A DNA stretch of 39,073 bases, taken from contig JAKQEP010000003.1 in NCBI GenBank assembly GCA_029556475.1, positions 1 to 39,073 on the forward strand, read 5' to 3'. The notes below the pieces were generated by a model. It had not been told where the DNA came from, did not search any database, and saw nothing but the letters and a program-made list of their open reading frames with translations. Of the stretch, positions 8,780 through 19,323 are shown piece after piece. Position 1 is the stretch's first letter. Every line of letters begins with the position of its first letter. A program made the position numbers and the translations under genes. This DNA comes from Candidatus Atribacteria bacterium (GTDB lineage: Bacteria; Atribacterota; Phoenicimicrobiia; Phoenicimicrobiales; Stramentimicrobiaceae).

Positions 8780-10627
8780 TTGGCAAAATTAAACCCTAAA
8801 AAATTAAAAAACAAAAATTTTAAAAATGCCGGTTTATATCTATTAATTCTAATTGTAGCAATTTCTATTCTCAGCTCTTTATTTGAGCCTGCTTCTTCTG
8901 TAAAGGAGTTTTCCTATTCTCAATTTTTAAACGAAATTGAGAAGAATAATGTTAAGAGTGTTACTATTTCGGGAAATACTATTGCTGGTACCCTCAATGA
9001 TAACCAGAAGTTCTCAACATATCTGCCGGATGACCCGGAATTGATGAACATTTTGCGTAACAAAAATATTAATGTGGAAGCGAAACCACCAGTTGAGTTA
9101 TCCTGGTGGATGCGTATACTCTCTTCACTTTTACCAATGGTTCTTATAATTGGTATCTGGCTATTTATGATGAGACAGATGCAGGGTGGCGGAAATAAGG
9201 TGATGTCTTTTGGCAAGAGTCAGGCAAAGCTATTGGGTAAGGAAAATCCCAAAGTTACCTTTGCTGATGTAGCCGGTGTTGATGAGGCGAAAGAAGAACT
9301 ACAGGAAGTAATAGATTTTTTAAGAAACCCGGCAAAGTTTAACCAGCTGGGAGCGAAGATTCCCAAAGGAATACTTCTTTACGGACCACCAGGGGCTGGA
9401 AAGACCTTATTGGCACGAGCAGTTGCCGGAGAAGCTGGCGTTGCCTTTTTTAGCATCAGTGGTTCTGATTTTGTAGAGATGTTTGTGGGAGTAGGGGCAT
9501 CACGAGTAAGGGATTTATTCAGGCAAGCCAAAACAAACAGGCCCTGTATTATTTTTATGGATGAAATTGACGCTGTGGGACGTCACAGGGGGGCTGGTTT
9601 AGGCGGAGGACACGATGAAAGAGAGCAGACCTTGAATCAATTGTTAGTTGAAATGGATGGTTTTGATCAAAATACAGGAGTTATTCTAATTGCTGCTACC
9701 AATAGACCCGATATTCTTGACCCGGCACTCTTAAGACCGGGACGTTTTGACCGTAGAATAGTAGTTGATCGTCCGGACCTCATCGGACGTGAACAGATAT
9801 TGAATGTCCATGCCAAAGGGAAGCCTCTGGCTAAAGAAGTGGATTTAAAGGTTTTAGCCAGAAGAACGCCCGGTTTTGTTGGTTCAGATTTAGCCAATTT
9901 GGTCAATGAGGCAGCCTTGTTAGCCTCCCGCAAGGGTAAAAAGAGTATAGATATGGAAGATTTTGAGGCATCCATCGATAGGGTAATTGCCGGACCGGAA
10001 AAAAAGAGCAGAATTATGAATGAAAAGGAAAAAGAAATTGTTGCTTATCATGAATCCGGCCATGCTCTGGTGGCAAAACTGCTTCCCAACTGTGACCCCG
10101 TTCACAAGGTTTCCATTATACCCAGAGGAAGTGCGGCTTTGGGCTATACCCTTCAATTACCGACTGAAGACCGCTATCTGGTCAGTAAATCAGAATTGAT
10201 GGAAAGATTGAGCGTTCTTTTAGCGGGAAGGGTTGCTGAAGAGATCACTTTTAAAGATGTAACTACCGGGGCTCAGAACGATTTAGAAAGAGCAACCAAA
10301 ATTGCCCGGCAGATGGTCACTGAATTTGGTATGAGTGAATCCCTTGGACCAATGACTCTGGGAAGAAAAGAACAGCAGGTTTTTTTAGGACGGGATATCG
10401 CTGAAAATAGAAACTATAGTGAGGAGATTGCCTTCAAAATTGATAAAGAGGTAGAAAAAATTATTGAAAACGCATACAACAGAGCCAAGGAACTATTAGT
10501 TAAAAATAAGAGTAAGCTAAAGAAAATAGCAAAAAATCTGTTGGAAAAAGAAACCCTGGAAGGAGATGAATTAGATATCCTCTTAAAAGGAGTCAAACTT
10601 GCCTCCGGCCAAGAGATTATGATATAA
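8780..10627 (+). CDS. ftsH: ATP-dependent zinc metalloprotease FtsH
   Basis: Membrane-anchored AAA+ protease that degrades unassembled membrane proteins and short-lived regulators. The 615-residue protein has two membrane helices (about residues 17-35 and 110-131) flanking a small periplasmic domain. The AAA domain carries Walker A GPPGAGKT (202-209), Walker B IIFMDE (257-262) and the second region of homology [21 protein letters not shown]. The M41 protease domain carries HESGH (424-428), with the likely third zinc ligand at Asp501 (in [10 protein letters not shown]). The start is TTG 8780, with gaggag at 8764-8769. All catalytic residues are present. Confidence 0.97.
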   Translation: MAKLNPKKLKNKNFKNAGLYLLILIVAISILSSLFEPASSVKEFSYSQFLNEIEKNNVKSVTISGNTIAGTLNDNQKFSTYLPDDPELMNILRNKNINVEAKPPVELSWWMRILSSLLPMVLIIGIWLFMMRQMQGGGNKVMSFGKSQAKLLGKENPKVTFADVAGVDEAKEELQEVIDFLRNPAKFNQLGAKIPKGILLYGPPGAGKTLLARAVAGEAGVAFFSISGSDFVEMFVGVGASRVRDLFRQAKTNRPCIIFMDEIDAVGRHRGAGLGGGHDEREQTLNQLLVEMDGFDQNTGVILIAATNRPDILDPALLRPGRFDRRIVVDRPDLIGREQILNVHAKGKPLAKEVDLKVLARRTPGFVGSDLANLVNEAALLASRKGKKSIDMEDFEASIDRVIAGPEKKSRIMNEKEKEIVAYHESGHALVAKLLPNCDPVHKVSIIPRGSAALGYTLQLPTEDRYLVSKSELMERLSVLLAGRVAEEITFKDVTTGAQNDLERATKIARQMVTEFGMSESLGPMTLGRKEQQVFLGRDIAENRNYSEEIAFKIDKEVEKIIENAYNRAKELLVKNKSKLKKIAKNLLEKETLEGDELDILLKGVKLASGQEIMI

Positions 10628-10961
10628 TTCAAAGACGGAAAAATCAGAGAAGAATATTAGTTTTATATTGTCAACTAACGATTTTGGATATTATACGCTC
10701 CCATTTGCAATATTATTAAAAAAATAATTTATGCTGATAAGTATATCTATTTAAATCATAATACATGTATAATACAAATATAAATAAAGGCTGCAACATG
10801 TTTAAGATAGAGCCTGCCCAAAAAATACTTAGAAAAAGCAAATAATTAATTTGTGGAGGGAGGTGAAAGTCAAGGGTATAGTGTGATAATAAAAGAAAAA
10901 TAATTTGATAAGAAATTACTTGAATTTTCTATCAATGTGAAAAGGAAAGGAGGAAAATAGA
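10628..10961. other. Intergenic region between ftsH and the peptide ABC operon
   Basis: 334 bp without a gene. A TATAAT occurs at 10768-10773 but lacks a good -35. Near the downstream gene, TTGATAAGAAATT (10905-10917) and AATTTTCTATCAA (10923-10935) form an imperfect inverted repeat (11 of 13 pairs) ending about 12 nt before the ribosome binding site aaaggagg (10947-10954). It could control translation of the binding protein. Nothing else is recognised. Confidence 0.4.
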
Positions 10962-12821
10962 TTGAAGAATAAACTAATATTTTCGATTTTTTTGATATTC
11001 TTATTAATAGTGGGAATGGGAATATCGGTTAGTGCCCAGGTGCCTAATCCGGAACGCGTCGTTTATGCCACTATTGGCGGACCAGAAACCCTTGACCCCC
11101 ATTGGTGCTATGATACTGCCAGTGGTGAAATCATCTTCGAGATTTACGATAACCTTATTGCCTATAATAAAGAGAGTATTGAAGATTTTGTACCAATGCT
11201 CGCCTTACAGGTGCCTACAGCTGATAATGGGCTGATCAAATATGGTGGTTTAGATTATATTTTCCCGATTAGATATGGTGTTCGTTTCCATAACGGTGAG
11301 ATTCTGACTCCGGAGGATATTGAATATAGCTTTGAAAGAGCTATGGTATTTGACCGTGCTGGTGGACCAAGCTGGATGATAATAGAGCCACTTTTAGGAT
11401 TTACTAGTATTGAAGAACTTGCTGTTCAATTGGCTGGTGTGGAAAACTATTCAGATATGTTTGATGAGGATGGAGAGCTTTTACCGGAATATAAAGATGT
11501 GATGGTAAAAGTATATACAGACCATATTGACAGAGCAGTAGAGGTACAGGGTAATAACGTTGTGTTTCATTTAGCACAACCCTATTCTCCTTTTATGAAA
11601 ATTCTAGCACACGGTGCAGGATGGTCTGCTATTATTAATAAAAAATGGTCCATTGAGCAGGGAGATTGGGATGGTAAAGCAGATACCTGGTGGAAATATC
11701 ATGATCCCAAAAATGAAGAAGACCCCCTTTATAATGTAGCCTGTGGGACTGGTCCCTTTAAACTGGTTAGATGGGTTCCGGAAGAAACCCTGATGATGGA
11801 GAGATTTGATGACCACTGGAGAGGACCAGCCAGATTGAAGGAAGTAGTTTACCAGTATATCAATGAGTGGACTACCAGGAAGCTGATGTTACAGAGAGGG
11901 GATGCCGATATAATCTATGTACCGGTAACCAATATGAATGAAGTTGAGGATATGGAGGGTGTAGAATTAATTACCGGCTTGCCAATCTTATCCAATGTGG
12001 TAACCAATATGCCCTGGGAATTGAATGCAGAAGGAAATGCCAACCTGGGAAGCGGCAAGTTAGATGGCGAAGGTATTCCAGCAGATTTCTTCTCTGATAT
12101 ACATGTCCGAAGAGGATTCTCCTATCTCTTCCCCTATGCTACTTTTATTGAAAAAACAATACATGGACAAGGCAAGCGCAATCCGGGACCTTTCCCCGAG
12201 CCCCTATCTGGCTATACGGAAGATGAGGAACTCTATTACCAGTTTGATATAGAAAAGGCAAAAGAGGAATTTAAGTTAGCCTGGAATGGTGAGCTCTGGG
12301 AGAAAGGATGTAAATTCAATATCTTCTATAATGAAGGGAATGATGTCCGAAAAGCTGTCTGTGACATGCTCTCGACTTATGCCAAGATTGTAAATCCCAA
12401 ATTTGAGCTTACTTCGGTAGGTGTACAATGGTCCTCCTACCTGAAACAGTTCCTGGCAGAACAACTCCCCATGTTTACCATTGGCTGGTTGGCAGATTAT
12501 GCTGACGCTTATAACTGGGCGCCAACCTATCTGGGTAGCACTGGTACCTATAGCGGATTTTACGGAAAGCCCTATATTGATTTTGCCAAAGAGAATACCG
12601 ATCCTCTAATTGAAAAAGCCCTTAAATCAGTTGACCCACAGGAACAGAAGGATCTCTATGAAGAGCTTACCAGAATTGCCCATGAACAGGCTGTTTCACT
12701 ATACCTCTATCAACCTATTGGTATACACGTCCAGAGAGATTGGGTCAAAGGATGGTACCATAATTCAGTAATATCCGGTTTACCGGAAGGTGCTGATTTC
12801 TTCTATATTCACAAAGAATAA
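10962..12821 (+). CDS. Peptide-type ABC transporter substrate-binding protein
   Basis: Extracytoplasmic solute-binding protein of family 5 (DppA/OppA type), which delivers peptides or similar solutes to the permeases encoded next. The N terminus is a classical signal peptide: MKNK, a hydrophobic core, then a likely cleavage after VSA near residue 25. There is no lipobox cysteine, so it is probably secreted or anchored by charge or partners rather than lipidated. Family features include DPHWCYDTASGEIIFEIYDNL near the N terminus and the ACGTGPFKLVRWVPEE segment. At 619 residues it is longer than many family members. The start is TTG 10962 with aaaggagg just upstream. Substrate cannot be told from sequence. 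Confidence 0.88.
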   Translation: MKNKLIFSIFLIFLLIVGMGISVSAQVPNPERVVYATIGGPETLDPHWCYDTASGEIIFEIYDNLIAYNKESIEDFVPMLALQVPTADNGLIKYGGLDYIFPIRYGVRFHNGEILTPEDIEYSFERAMVFDRAGGPSWMIIEPLLGFTSIEELAVQLAGVENYSDMFDEDGELLPEYKDVMVKVYTDHIDRAVEVQGNNVVFHLAQPYSPFMKILAHGAGWSAIINKKWSIEQGDWDGKADTWWKYHDPKNEEDPLYNVACGTGPFKLVRWVPEETLMMERFDDHWRGPARLKEVVYQYINEWTTRKLMLQRGDADIIYVPVTNMNEVEDMEGVELITGLPILSNVVTNMPWELNAEGNANLGSGKLDGEGIPADFFSDIHVRRGFSYLFPYATFIEKTIHGQGKRNPGPFPEPLSGYTEDEELYYQFDIEKAKEEFKLAWNGELWEKGCKFNIFYNEGNDVRKAVCDMLSTYAKIVNPKFELTSVGVQWSSYLKQFLAEQLPMFTIGWLADYADAYNWAPTYLGSTGTYSGFYGKPYIDFAKENTDPLIEKALKSVDPQEQKDLYEELTRIAHEQAVSLYLYQPIGIHVQRDWVKGWYHNSVISGLPEGADFFYIHKE

Positions 12822-12873
12822 ATGATAAGATGTTTGTATTTTTTATCGCGATTGGTTAACATTAATTAAAAAG

Positions 12874-12909
12874 ATGGAGTGGAAATGATACTATACTATT
12901 CCACTCCAT
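12874..12909 (+). terminator. Hairpin between binding protein and permease genes
   Basis: ATGGAGTGGAA (12874-12884) and TTCCACTCCAT (12899-12909) form a perfect 11-bp stem with a 14-nt loop. It lies 52 nt after the binding-protein stop and 92 nt before the permease. No long T-run follows. Such hairpins commonly protect the 3' end of the binding-protein message or partly terminate it, giving binding protein in excess over permease. That role is inferred here. Confidence 0.55.
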
Positions 12910-13001
12910 TATGTTTTCATAAAAATATTATTTTTTATGAATATTGATTCTCTCCAGTTTAAAAAGATTTATAATTTTTTTAAAAAAGGGGTGAAAAAAT
13001 A

Positions 13002-14039
13002 ATGCTTTCTTACATCATAAGACGGCTATTAATTTTACCTTTAATCTTGTTAGGGGTAACTTTCGTCATATTTAGCCTTTTTTCCCTGTTAAGTCCTATG
13101 GAAAAACTGGCAACTTATATTAATAACCCCACTGTCTTAAAAAACCCCCAGGCTGCTCAAAAACTGATACAGAAATATCATCTTGATGACCCCTTTCCAG
13201 CCGGTTATTTCTATTGGTTAAAATCATTGCTGAAATTAGACTTCGGATGGTCTCCTACTGCCAACCAGCCAGTTTGGGAAGCAATCAAGCAACGCTTTCC
13301 GGCAACAGTAGAGTTGGTCTTCTATTCCATTATTCCTGTGATTCTGGTGGGAATCTGGTTGGGTGTTATCTCTTCAGTTCACCATAATGATATACTGGAT
13401 CAGACTATCAGAGTTACGGCTATAATAGGCTGGTCACTGCCAACTTTTATCTTTGGATTGCTGGTGCTATTTATCTTTTATGGCATATTGGGCTGGCTTC
13501 CTCCGGGAAGGTTAAGTACCTGGGCTCAATACATTGTTTATACAGGGGATAGTTTTAAACACTACACACATTTCATTACTTTTGATGCTCTTCTGAACGG
13601 GCGCCTGGATATTTTCTGGGATGCAGTCAAACATTTAATCGGACCTATCATTACCCTTTCTTATATTTCCTGGGCTTACCTATTGAGAATTACCCGTTCC
13701 AGTATGCTCGATACTTTAAGAAAAGATTATATCCGTACTGCCCGGGCAAAAGGGGTTGAAGAAAATAAGGTTATCTATCAGCATGCTCGAAAAAATGCCC
13801 TCATACCGGTGGTAACGGTAGCTGGAATGATGATTGTTGAAATGCTGGGAGGAGTAGTTATTACCGAAACAGTATTTACCTATCCCGGATTGGGGTTTTG
13901 GGCTGCCTCCTCTGCCCAGCAGTTAGATTATGGGTCAGTTATTGGCTTTGCCCTTCTTTTTGCCTTTATGATGGTAATTGGTAATCTCATTGTAGATATT
14001 TCCTATGCCTTAATTGATCCTCGTGTGAGATTGGAGTAG
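13002..14039 (+). CDS. Peptide-type ABC transporter permease, DppB/OppB family
   Basis: 345-residue inner-membrane permease. The N terminus (MLSYIIRRLLILPLILLGVTFVIF) is the classic first helix of DppB-type proteins. It is followed by a large loop and about five more helices, with the EAA-type coupling loop RTARAKGVEENKVIYQHARKN (about residues 245-265) that contacts the ATPases. The C terminus ends DPRVRLE, also typical. The start is ATG 13002 after aaaggggtg. The partner permease begins 7 nt downstream. Together they form the transmembrane channel of the importer. Confidence 0.92.
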   Translation: MLSYIIRRLLILPLILLGVTFVIFSLFSLLSPMEKLATYINNPTVLKNPQAAQKLIQKYHLDDPFPAGYFYWLKSLLKLDFGWSPTANQPVWEAIKQRFPATVELVFYSIIPVILVGIWLGVISSVHHNDILDQTIRVTAIIGWSLPTFIFGLLVLFIFYGILGWLPPGRLSTWAQYIVYTGDSFKHYTHFITFDALLNGRLDIFWDAVKHLIGPIITLSYISWAYLLRITRSSMLDTLRKDYIRTARAKGVEENKVIYQHARKNALIPVVTVAGMMIVEMLGGVVITETVFTYPGLGFWAASSAQQLDYGSVIGFALLFAFMMVIGNLIVDISYALIDPRVRLE

Positions 14040-14046
14040 CAGGCAG

Positions 14047-14982
14047 ATGTATAGAATAATTAAAAAATTGTTAAAAAATTCAGCATCTCTGGTAGGATTA
14101 TTACTTCTCTTAGTATTTATTCTTATCGCTGTTTTTGCCCCTTTCATTGCCCCACCACTGTTTCCGGATCCTTATCAAATTCCCCGAATGTCCTGGGATA
14201 TTGAGCCTCGGCCGCCGGGTTCTCCAATTACCGATGATATGAGGTTTGTTTATGAAAGTCTGGGCAAGCCGGTGATCAGAGAGCAGGCAATTTTTGGCAC
14301 CGCCCAGGGTGGTTACGACATATTTTATGGAATGATATGGGGAACCAGAACTGCTTTCCGGGTTGGAATTGTTACAGTAGCTTTTTCTGTGCTGATTGGA
14401 ATTATCGGTGGTTCGATAGCAGCTTATTTTGGGGGCTGGATAGATGAGCTGTTGATGCGTTTAACTGATATTTTTCTCTCCGTTCCCTTTTTAGTTGCGG
14501 CTATGGTGCTCACTACCATTTTGGGGAGAGGTCTTGATAAAGTAATGATAGCGCTTATTGCTTTTGGCTGGATGGGATATGCCAGAGTAATAAGGGGTAG
14601 TATTTTATGTACCAAAGAAGAAGCTTATGTTATAGCTGCAAAAGCTCTGGGAGTGAAAGATTTTCGTATCATAGCCTTTCATTTGCTGCCCAATACTATT
14701 TTCCCAGTATTGGTTCAGGCCAGTATGAATATCGGTTCCATGGTAGTTACTGCAGCAGCTTTAAGTTTTTTAGGAGTTGGGGCACCTTTGGGATATGCAG
14801 ATTGGGGTCAGATGGTCAGTTTTGCCCGTAACTGGATCATAGGTGCGCCCGGTAAGGCTGGAGAATACTGGTATGCAGTATTTTTTCCAGGAATCTTTAT
14901 TGTTCTATTCGTTCTTTCCTGGAACTTAGTAGGAGATACCCTGAGAGATATACTTGACCCGCGTCTGAGAGGTGAATTGTGA
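14047..14982 (+). CDS. Peptide-type ABC transporter permease, DppC/OppC family
   Basis: 311-residue second permease. A first membrane helix (about residues 15-36) is followed by an extracytoplasmic segment containing FGTAQGGYDIFYGMIWGTRTAFRVG, where many relatives have FGTDxxGRD. Then come the remaining helices, the coupling loop KEEAYVIAAKALGVKDFRII, and a C terminus ending LDPRLRGEL. The replacement of the usual GTDxxGRD by GTAQGGYD is a small divergence from the family. The start is ATG 14047. The stop overlaps the start of the ATPase gene by 4 nt. Confidence 0.92.
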   Translation: MYRIIKKLLKNSASLVGLLLLLVFILIAVFAPFIAPPLFPDPYQIPRMSWDIEPRPPGSPITDDMRFVYESLGKPVIREQAIFGTAQGGYDIFYGMIWGTRTAFRVGIVTVAFSVLIGIIGGSIAAYFGGWIDELLMRLTDIFLSVPFLVAAMVLTTILGRGLDKVMIALIAFGWMGYARVIRGSILCTKEEAYVIAAKALGVKDFRIIAFHLLPNTIFPVLVQASMNIGSMVVTAAALSFLGVGAPLGYADWGQMVSFARNWIIGAPGKAGEYWYAVFFPGIFIVLFVLSWNLVGDTLRDILDPRLRGEL

Positions 14983-16013
14983 TAGTTGCTGATAAGAAGA
15001 AAATATTACAGGTAAAGAATTTGAAAACCTATTTTTTTACGGAAGATGGAGTGGCAAAAGCAGTGGATGGTGTTGATTTTGAAATATATCAGGGAGAAAC
15101 TCTGGGATTGGTTGGCGAATCGGGTTGTGGTAAAAGTGTCACTGCTTTTTCTATTTTAAGACTACTGGATTATCCCGGGAAAACGGTAGAGGGACAAATT
15201 ATCTTCAAAGGGGCTGATTTGCTTAAGAAAAGTGATAATGAGATGCGAAAAATAAGAGGAAAAGAGATAGCTATGATATTTCAGGAGCCAATGACCTCTT
15301 TAAATCCGGTTTTTACTATAGGTTATCAGATTTCTGAAGCATTAAAAATTCATCTTAAAATGAGCAACAGAGAAGCAAAAATGAAGTCTATTGAGCTTTT
15401 AGAAAAGGTAGGAATACCTATTCCCAAACAGAGATTTGATGAATATCCACATCAATTAAGCGGAGGAATGAGACAGAGGGCGATGATAGCTATGGCTTTA
15501 TCCTGTAATCCCATATTGCTGATAGCCGATGAACCAACCACATCTTTAGATGTCACTATACAAGCTCAGATATTAGATTTGATGAAAAATCTTTTAAAAC
15601 AGTTTAACAGCTCATTGATAATGATAACACATGATTTAGGTGTAATTGCGGAGATTGCTGACCGTATTGCGGTGATGTATGCCGGGAAAATTGTGGAATA
15701 TGCTGAAACCCGTTCCATATTTTTTTCACCTCTTCATCCCTATACCTATGGTTTGCTTACTTCTATACCAAGGTTGGATTTAGATTTAGGTAAATTAGAA
15801 TCAATACCGGGCATAGTACCTGATCCGCTGCACTTTCCTTCAGGGTGTAAATTCCACCCCCGCTGTATTTTTGCAACAAGGAAGTGTAAGGAGGAAGAAC
15901 CATTGCTGGAAAGGATAGAGAATAATCATATGGTTCGCTGCTGGCATGTAGACAAATTAAAAGAAGAAGAGGATAGGATATCATACAGCAGGAGGTTGGC
16001 GACAGTTGAATAA
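14979..16013 (+). CDS. Peptide-type ABC transporter ATPase, DppD/OppD family
   Basis: 344-residue ATP-binding subunit. Walker A GESGCGKS, the Q-loop segment IFQEPMTSLNP, signature LSGGMRQR, Walker B LLIADEPTT and the switch histidine in MITHDLG are all intact. The C-terminal oligopeptide-transporter extension has the cysteine pattern GCKFHPRCIF to KC, the motif reported to hold an iron-sulfur cluster in some DppD proteins. The start is GTG 14979, overlapping the preceding stop (GTGA). It pairs with the second ATPase to energise the importer. Confidence 0.93.
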   Translation: MIVADKKKILQVKNLKTYFFTEDGVAKAVDGVDFEIYQGETLGLVGESGCGKSVTAFSILRLLDYPGKTVEGQIIFKGADLLKKSDNEMRKIRGKEIAMIFQEPMTSLNPVFTIGYQISEALKIHLKMSNREAKMKSIELLEKVGIPIPKQRFDEYPHQLSGGMRQRAMIAMALSCNPILLIADEPTTSLDVTIQAQILDLMKNLLKQFNSSLIMITHDLGVIAEIADRIAVMYAGKIVEYAETRSIFFSPLHPYTYGLLTSIPRLDLDLGKLESIPGIVPDPLHFPSGCKFHPRCIFATRKCKEEEPLLERIENNHMVRCWHVDKLKEEEDRISYSRRLATVE

Positions 16014-16971
16014 TAAATTAATATCCGTCAAAAATTTAATCAAATATTTTCCTATCCGCAAAGGCGTTTTTAGAAGGACAGTAGGATGGGTAAAAGCTGT
16101 TGATAATATTAGTTTTGATATCTATAATGGGGAAACTTTAGGATTGGTTGGCGAATCAGGTTGCGGTAAATCAACCACTGCCTTGACTATGCTCCGTTTA
16201 GAAGAACCAACTAGCGGAGAAATAATATTCAGGGGAAAGAATATTGCTAAAATAGATAAGAAGCAGATGAGAAGTTACAGGAAAGATTTACAGATTATAT
16301 TTCAAGACCCCTATAGTTCACTTAACCCCAGAATGAGAATTAAGAATATTATTGCAGAAGGGATTGTAACCCATAAACTGTACGATAGCAAAATAAGAGT
16401 AGAAAAGGTAAGGGAATTATTAGAAAGAGTAGGAATACCTGCTAATTGTATGGAACGGTTTCCACATGAGTTTAGCGGTGGCCAAAGGCAAAGAATAGGG
16501 ATTGCCCGTGCTCTGGCTTTGAATCCCCAGATAGTCGTTTGTGATGAGCCGGTATCAGCTCTAGATGTGTCGATTCGTTCACAAATAATCAATTTATTTA
16601 AAGAATTACAGCAAGAATTTAAGCTTACCTATCTATTTATTGCCCACGATCTGAGTGTTATTAAATATATCAGTGATAGGGTGGCAGTTATGTATCTAGG
16701 GAAGATAGTGGAAGTTGCACCTAAAAATGTATTTTTTAATAATACACTGCATCCCTATGCCCAGGCCTTGGTTTCCGCAGTCCCCGTTCCCAATCCTGAT
16801 TTTAAAAGAAAGCGAATTCTGTTAGAAGGAGATGTCCCCAGTCCAGCTGATCCACCGGTGGGGTGCCATTTTCACCCCAGATGTCCCAAAGTTATGAAAA
16901 TTTGTTCTCAAGTGGAACCTGAACTAAAAGAAGTAGAAAAAGGGCATTTTGTGGCTTGTCACCTCTATTAA
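16006..16971 (+). CDS. Peptide-type ABC transporter ATPase, DppF/OppF family
   Basis: 321-residue second ATPase. Walker [10 protein letters not shown]-loop [14 protein letters not shown], signature FSGGQRQR, Walker [13 protein letters not shown] and the switch histidine in FIAHDLS are intact. The C-terminal cysteine-rich extension GCHFHPRCP to IC is present. The start is TTG 16006, inside the end of the DppD-type gene (8-nt overlap), preceded by caggagg at 15989-15995. It closes the five-gene importer operon. A 9-bp AT-only hairpin (17056-17080) further downstream may help terminate transcription but is not convincing. Confidence 0.93.
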   Translation: MNNKLISVKNLIKYFPIRKGVFRRTVGWVKAVDNISFDIYNGETLGLVGESGCGKSTTALTMLRLEEPTSGEIIFRGKNIAKIDKKQMRSYRKDLQIIFQDPYSSLNPRMRIKNIIAEGIVTHKLYDSKIRVEKVRELLERVGIPANCMERFPHEFSGGQRQRIGIARALALNPQIVVCDEPVSALDVSIRSQIINLFKELQQEFKLTYLFIAHDLSVIKYISDRVAVMYLGKIVEVAPKNVFFNNTLHPYAQALVSAVPVPNPDFKRKRILLEGDVPSPADPPVGCHFHPRCPKVMKICSQVEPELKEVEKGHFVACHLY

Positions 16972-17467
16972 TTGCCAAGCGAATTATTCTGCTATCTGAA
17001 AAGAGTATAGAAGGCTAATTTTATTATAATTTGCATTCATTCTCAAATTGTTTATCAATATTTTTTATGTTAAAATATTGTGCGGGTATAATTGATAGTA
17101 TAAAGTTTATAGTTTATCGTTTTTAGATTATAGTCAACGAATTGTGGGAATAAGTGAAAAATAGTCGTTGGTTTTTAGTCGTTAGTTATAAAGTTTTTAG
17201 TTAATAGTTTTTGGTTAATAACCGTCGTTGGTCGATAGTCGATAGTAGTTAGTTAAAATGCAAAGACTAAGAATGTGGGTGTAAATGGAAGTGGTCGTTG
17301 GTCGTTTGTATTTGGTATTTAGTTATTAAAGATTTTAGTTTATAGTTTTAAGTTTTTAGTTAAAATACAAAAATAGTTGTTGGTATTTAGTCGATAGTAG
17401 TTAGTTAAAATGCAAAGATAAAAATGCACAACTCATAGCCTAAAAATATATGAATATCTTTTAATGA
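16972..17467. repeat. Second intergenic field of heptad repeats, upstream of tRNA-Arg
   Basis: 496 bp without a gene. From about 17100 to 17430 it is made of the same degenerate 7-bp words as 236-755 (atagtcg, ttggttt, ttagtcg, ttagtta and so on in near-perfect phase from 17161). It includes the embedded modules attgtgggaataagtgaaaa (about 17141-17160) and aaatgcaaagataaaaatg (near 17407-17426). The first 100 bp are ordinary AT-rich DNA with a 9-bp hairpin CAATATTTT/AAAATATTG (17056-17080). No promoter for tRNA-Arg could be assigned with confidence. Confidence 0.7.
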
Positions 17468-17543
17468 GCGCCCGTAGCTCAATGGATAGAGCAGGGGCTT
17501 CCTAAGCCCCGTGTTGGAAGTTCGACTCTTCTCGGGCGCTCCA
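17468..17543 (+). tRNA. tRNA-Arg, anticodon CCU
   Basis: Acceptor GCGCCCG (17468-17474) pairs with CGGGCGC (17533-17539); discriminator T17540 and encoded CCA 17541-17543. Anticodon stem GGGGC/GCCCC encloses ttcctaa, anticodon CCT, which reads AGG. The D-arm GCTCAATGGATAGAGC and T-loop GTTCGACTC are standard. It lies 72 nt ahead of argS, the gene for the enzyme that charges it, with no terminator between, so the two may share a transcript. Confidence 0.96.
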
Positions 17544-17615
17544 TTGTTAATTTCAATAATTTTAAATTAGAAAAATAGCACGATTTATAGAAGAAAGAGG
17601 AGAGGAAGAAAAAAA

Positions 17616-19304
17616 TTGCTTAATGAAACGACGCATGAAAGCTTAAAACTGCTCATCACAGAATCCGTTTTTCAATACCTGAAAAACAAAGGAATTGAGC
17701 TGAAAAAAATTCCGGTAATCATTTTAACAACACCAAAAGATCCTGCACATGGGCATCTTTCTACTAATATTGCTTTGCAACTATCCGGGATGATATCGGG
17801 CAATGCCAAAGAGATAGCCGGGTTCATTGTTCAAGAATTAGAGAAGAATAACAGGGGGATGCTGGATAGAGTAGAAATTGCGGGACCGGGCTTTATAAAC
17901 TTTTATTTTCAAAAAGACCTATTATACAATATATTGCATGAGATTATTGCAGAAAAAGATAGATTTGGCTGTTCTGATTTGGGTAAGGGCGAAAAGATAT
18001 TGCTGGAATATGTTAGTGTAAATCCTACCGGCCCTCTCCATGTAGGCCATGGAAAATGTGCTGCTGTGGGCGATTCACTATCAAAAATATTAAGGGCAGC
18101 GGGTTATCAGGTTTCTACAGAGTATTATATCAATGATCACGGAAAACAGATGGATACCCTGGGTCAATCGGTTTTAATCCGCTATAGGCAATTACTGGGG
18201 GAGGAGATTGAATTTCCTGAAAATGGATATCAGGGAGATTATATCGTTGCTCTAGCTAAAGAAGTCCGGGAAAAATATGGAACAGAATTTAAAGCTAAAG
18301 ACGACCAGGAAACGATTAATTTTTTTAAATCTTATGCTCAACAGAAAATTTTACAGGATATCAAAGAGGATTTAATTCTCTTTGGAGTCGAGTTTGACAA
18401 CTGGTTTAGTGAAGAGTCTCTTTATACCCAGGATAAGGTATACCCTGTTATTGATAGGTTGAGGCAAGAAGGATTTGTTTATTTAGAAAAAGGTGCTTTG
18501 TGGTTTAAGTCTACAGATTTTGGCGACGAAAAGGACAGAGTGGTGACCAGGGCTAATGGAGAAGCTGCTTATTTTGCTTCAGATATTGCCTACCATGATG
18601 ATAAATATAAAAGAGGTTTCCAAACTCTGATAGATATATGGGGCTCAGACCACCATGGCTATATTAACCGAATGAAGGCAGCTGTTCAGGCTCTGGGCTA
18701 TACCAGAGATTCTTTCCAGGTACTGTTAGTACAATTTGTTACCCTGCTCAGAGCAGGCAAAACTGTTGGAATGAGCACCAGGGGTGGGCAATTTATAACT
18801 TTAAAAGATTTATTAAAAGAGGTTGGTAAAGATGTTGCCAGATATTTTTTCCTGATGTATAGCTATGACAGTCACACCGAATTTGATCTGGATATTGCTA
18901 AATCCCAGTCTCTGGAAAACCCCGTCTATTATATCCAGTATGCTTATGCCCGAATTTGCAGTATAATAAAAAAAGGTGAAATTAAAAATATTACATTAGA
19001 TGATATAAATAAAGAACAGATAGACTTAAAGCTGCTTGACAAAAGGGAAGAGTTGGAAATTATTAAAAAACTTATGAGTTTTAAAAAAGTAGTGGAAAGA
19101 AGCGCAATTAAGCGGAAACCATATTTAATAGCGGGGTATTTACTTGAGTTAGCCAGTCTGTTTCACAAATATTATACTGAGTACAAAATTATCAGCCGAG
19201 AAAGAACACTTTCTGAATCCCGTTTATACCTGGTTTGTTCTGTTAAAATTGTTTTAGAAAATGCTCTTTTTTTATTAGGTATTGGGGCACCCCAGAAAAT
19301 GTAA
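17616..19304 (+). CDS. argS: Arginyl-tRNA synthetase
   Basis: Class I synthetase that charges tRNA-Arg. The 562-residue protein has an N-terminal Add1 domain that recognises the tRNA D-loop (about residues 8-100). The HIGH-type motif is HVGH (142-145, in SVNPTGPLHVGHGKCAAVGD). The KMSKS equivalent is degenerate around GMSTRGGQF, which is usual for ArgRS. The C-terminal DALR anticodon-binding domain ends with LFLLGIGAPQKM. The start is TTG 17616 with agaggagagg upstream (17594-17605). It is probably the first protein gene of an argS-rapZ-yvcK-whiA transcript. Confidence 0.96.
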   Translation: MLNETTHESLKLLITESVFQYLKNKGIELKKIPVIILTTPKDPAHGHLSTNIALQLSGMISGNAKEIAGFIVQELEKNNRGMLDRVEIAGPGFINFYFQKDLLYNILHEIIAEKDRFGCSDLGKGEKILLEYVSVNPTGPLHVGHGKCAAVGDSLSKILRAAGYQVSTEYYINDHGKQMDTLGQSVLIRYRQLLGEEIEFPENGYQGDYIVALAKEVREKYGTEFKAKDDQETINFFKSYAQQKILQDIKEDLILFGVEFDNWFSEESLYTQDKVYPVIDRLRQEGFVYLEKGALWFKSTDFGDEKDRVVTRANGEAAYFASDIAYHDDKYKRGFQTLIDIWGSDHHGYINRMKAAVQALGYTRDSFQVLLVQFVTLLRAGKTVGMSTRGGQFITLKDLLKEVGKDVARYFFLMYSYDSHTEFDLDIAKSQSLENPVYYIQYAYARICSIIKKGEIKNITLDDINKEQIDLKLLDKREELEIIKKLMSFKKVVERSAIKRKPYLIAGYLLELASLFHKYYTEYKIISRERTLSESRLYLVCSVKIVLENALFLLGIGAPQKM

Positions 19305-19323
19305 GTATATTTTTGAGGTTAGA

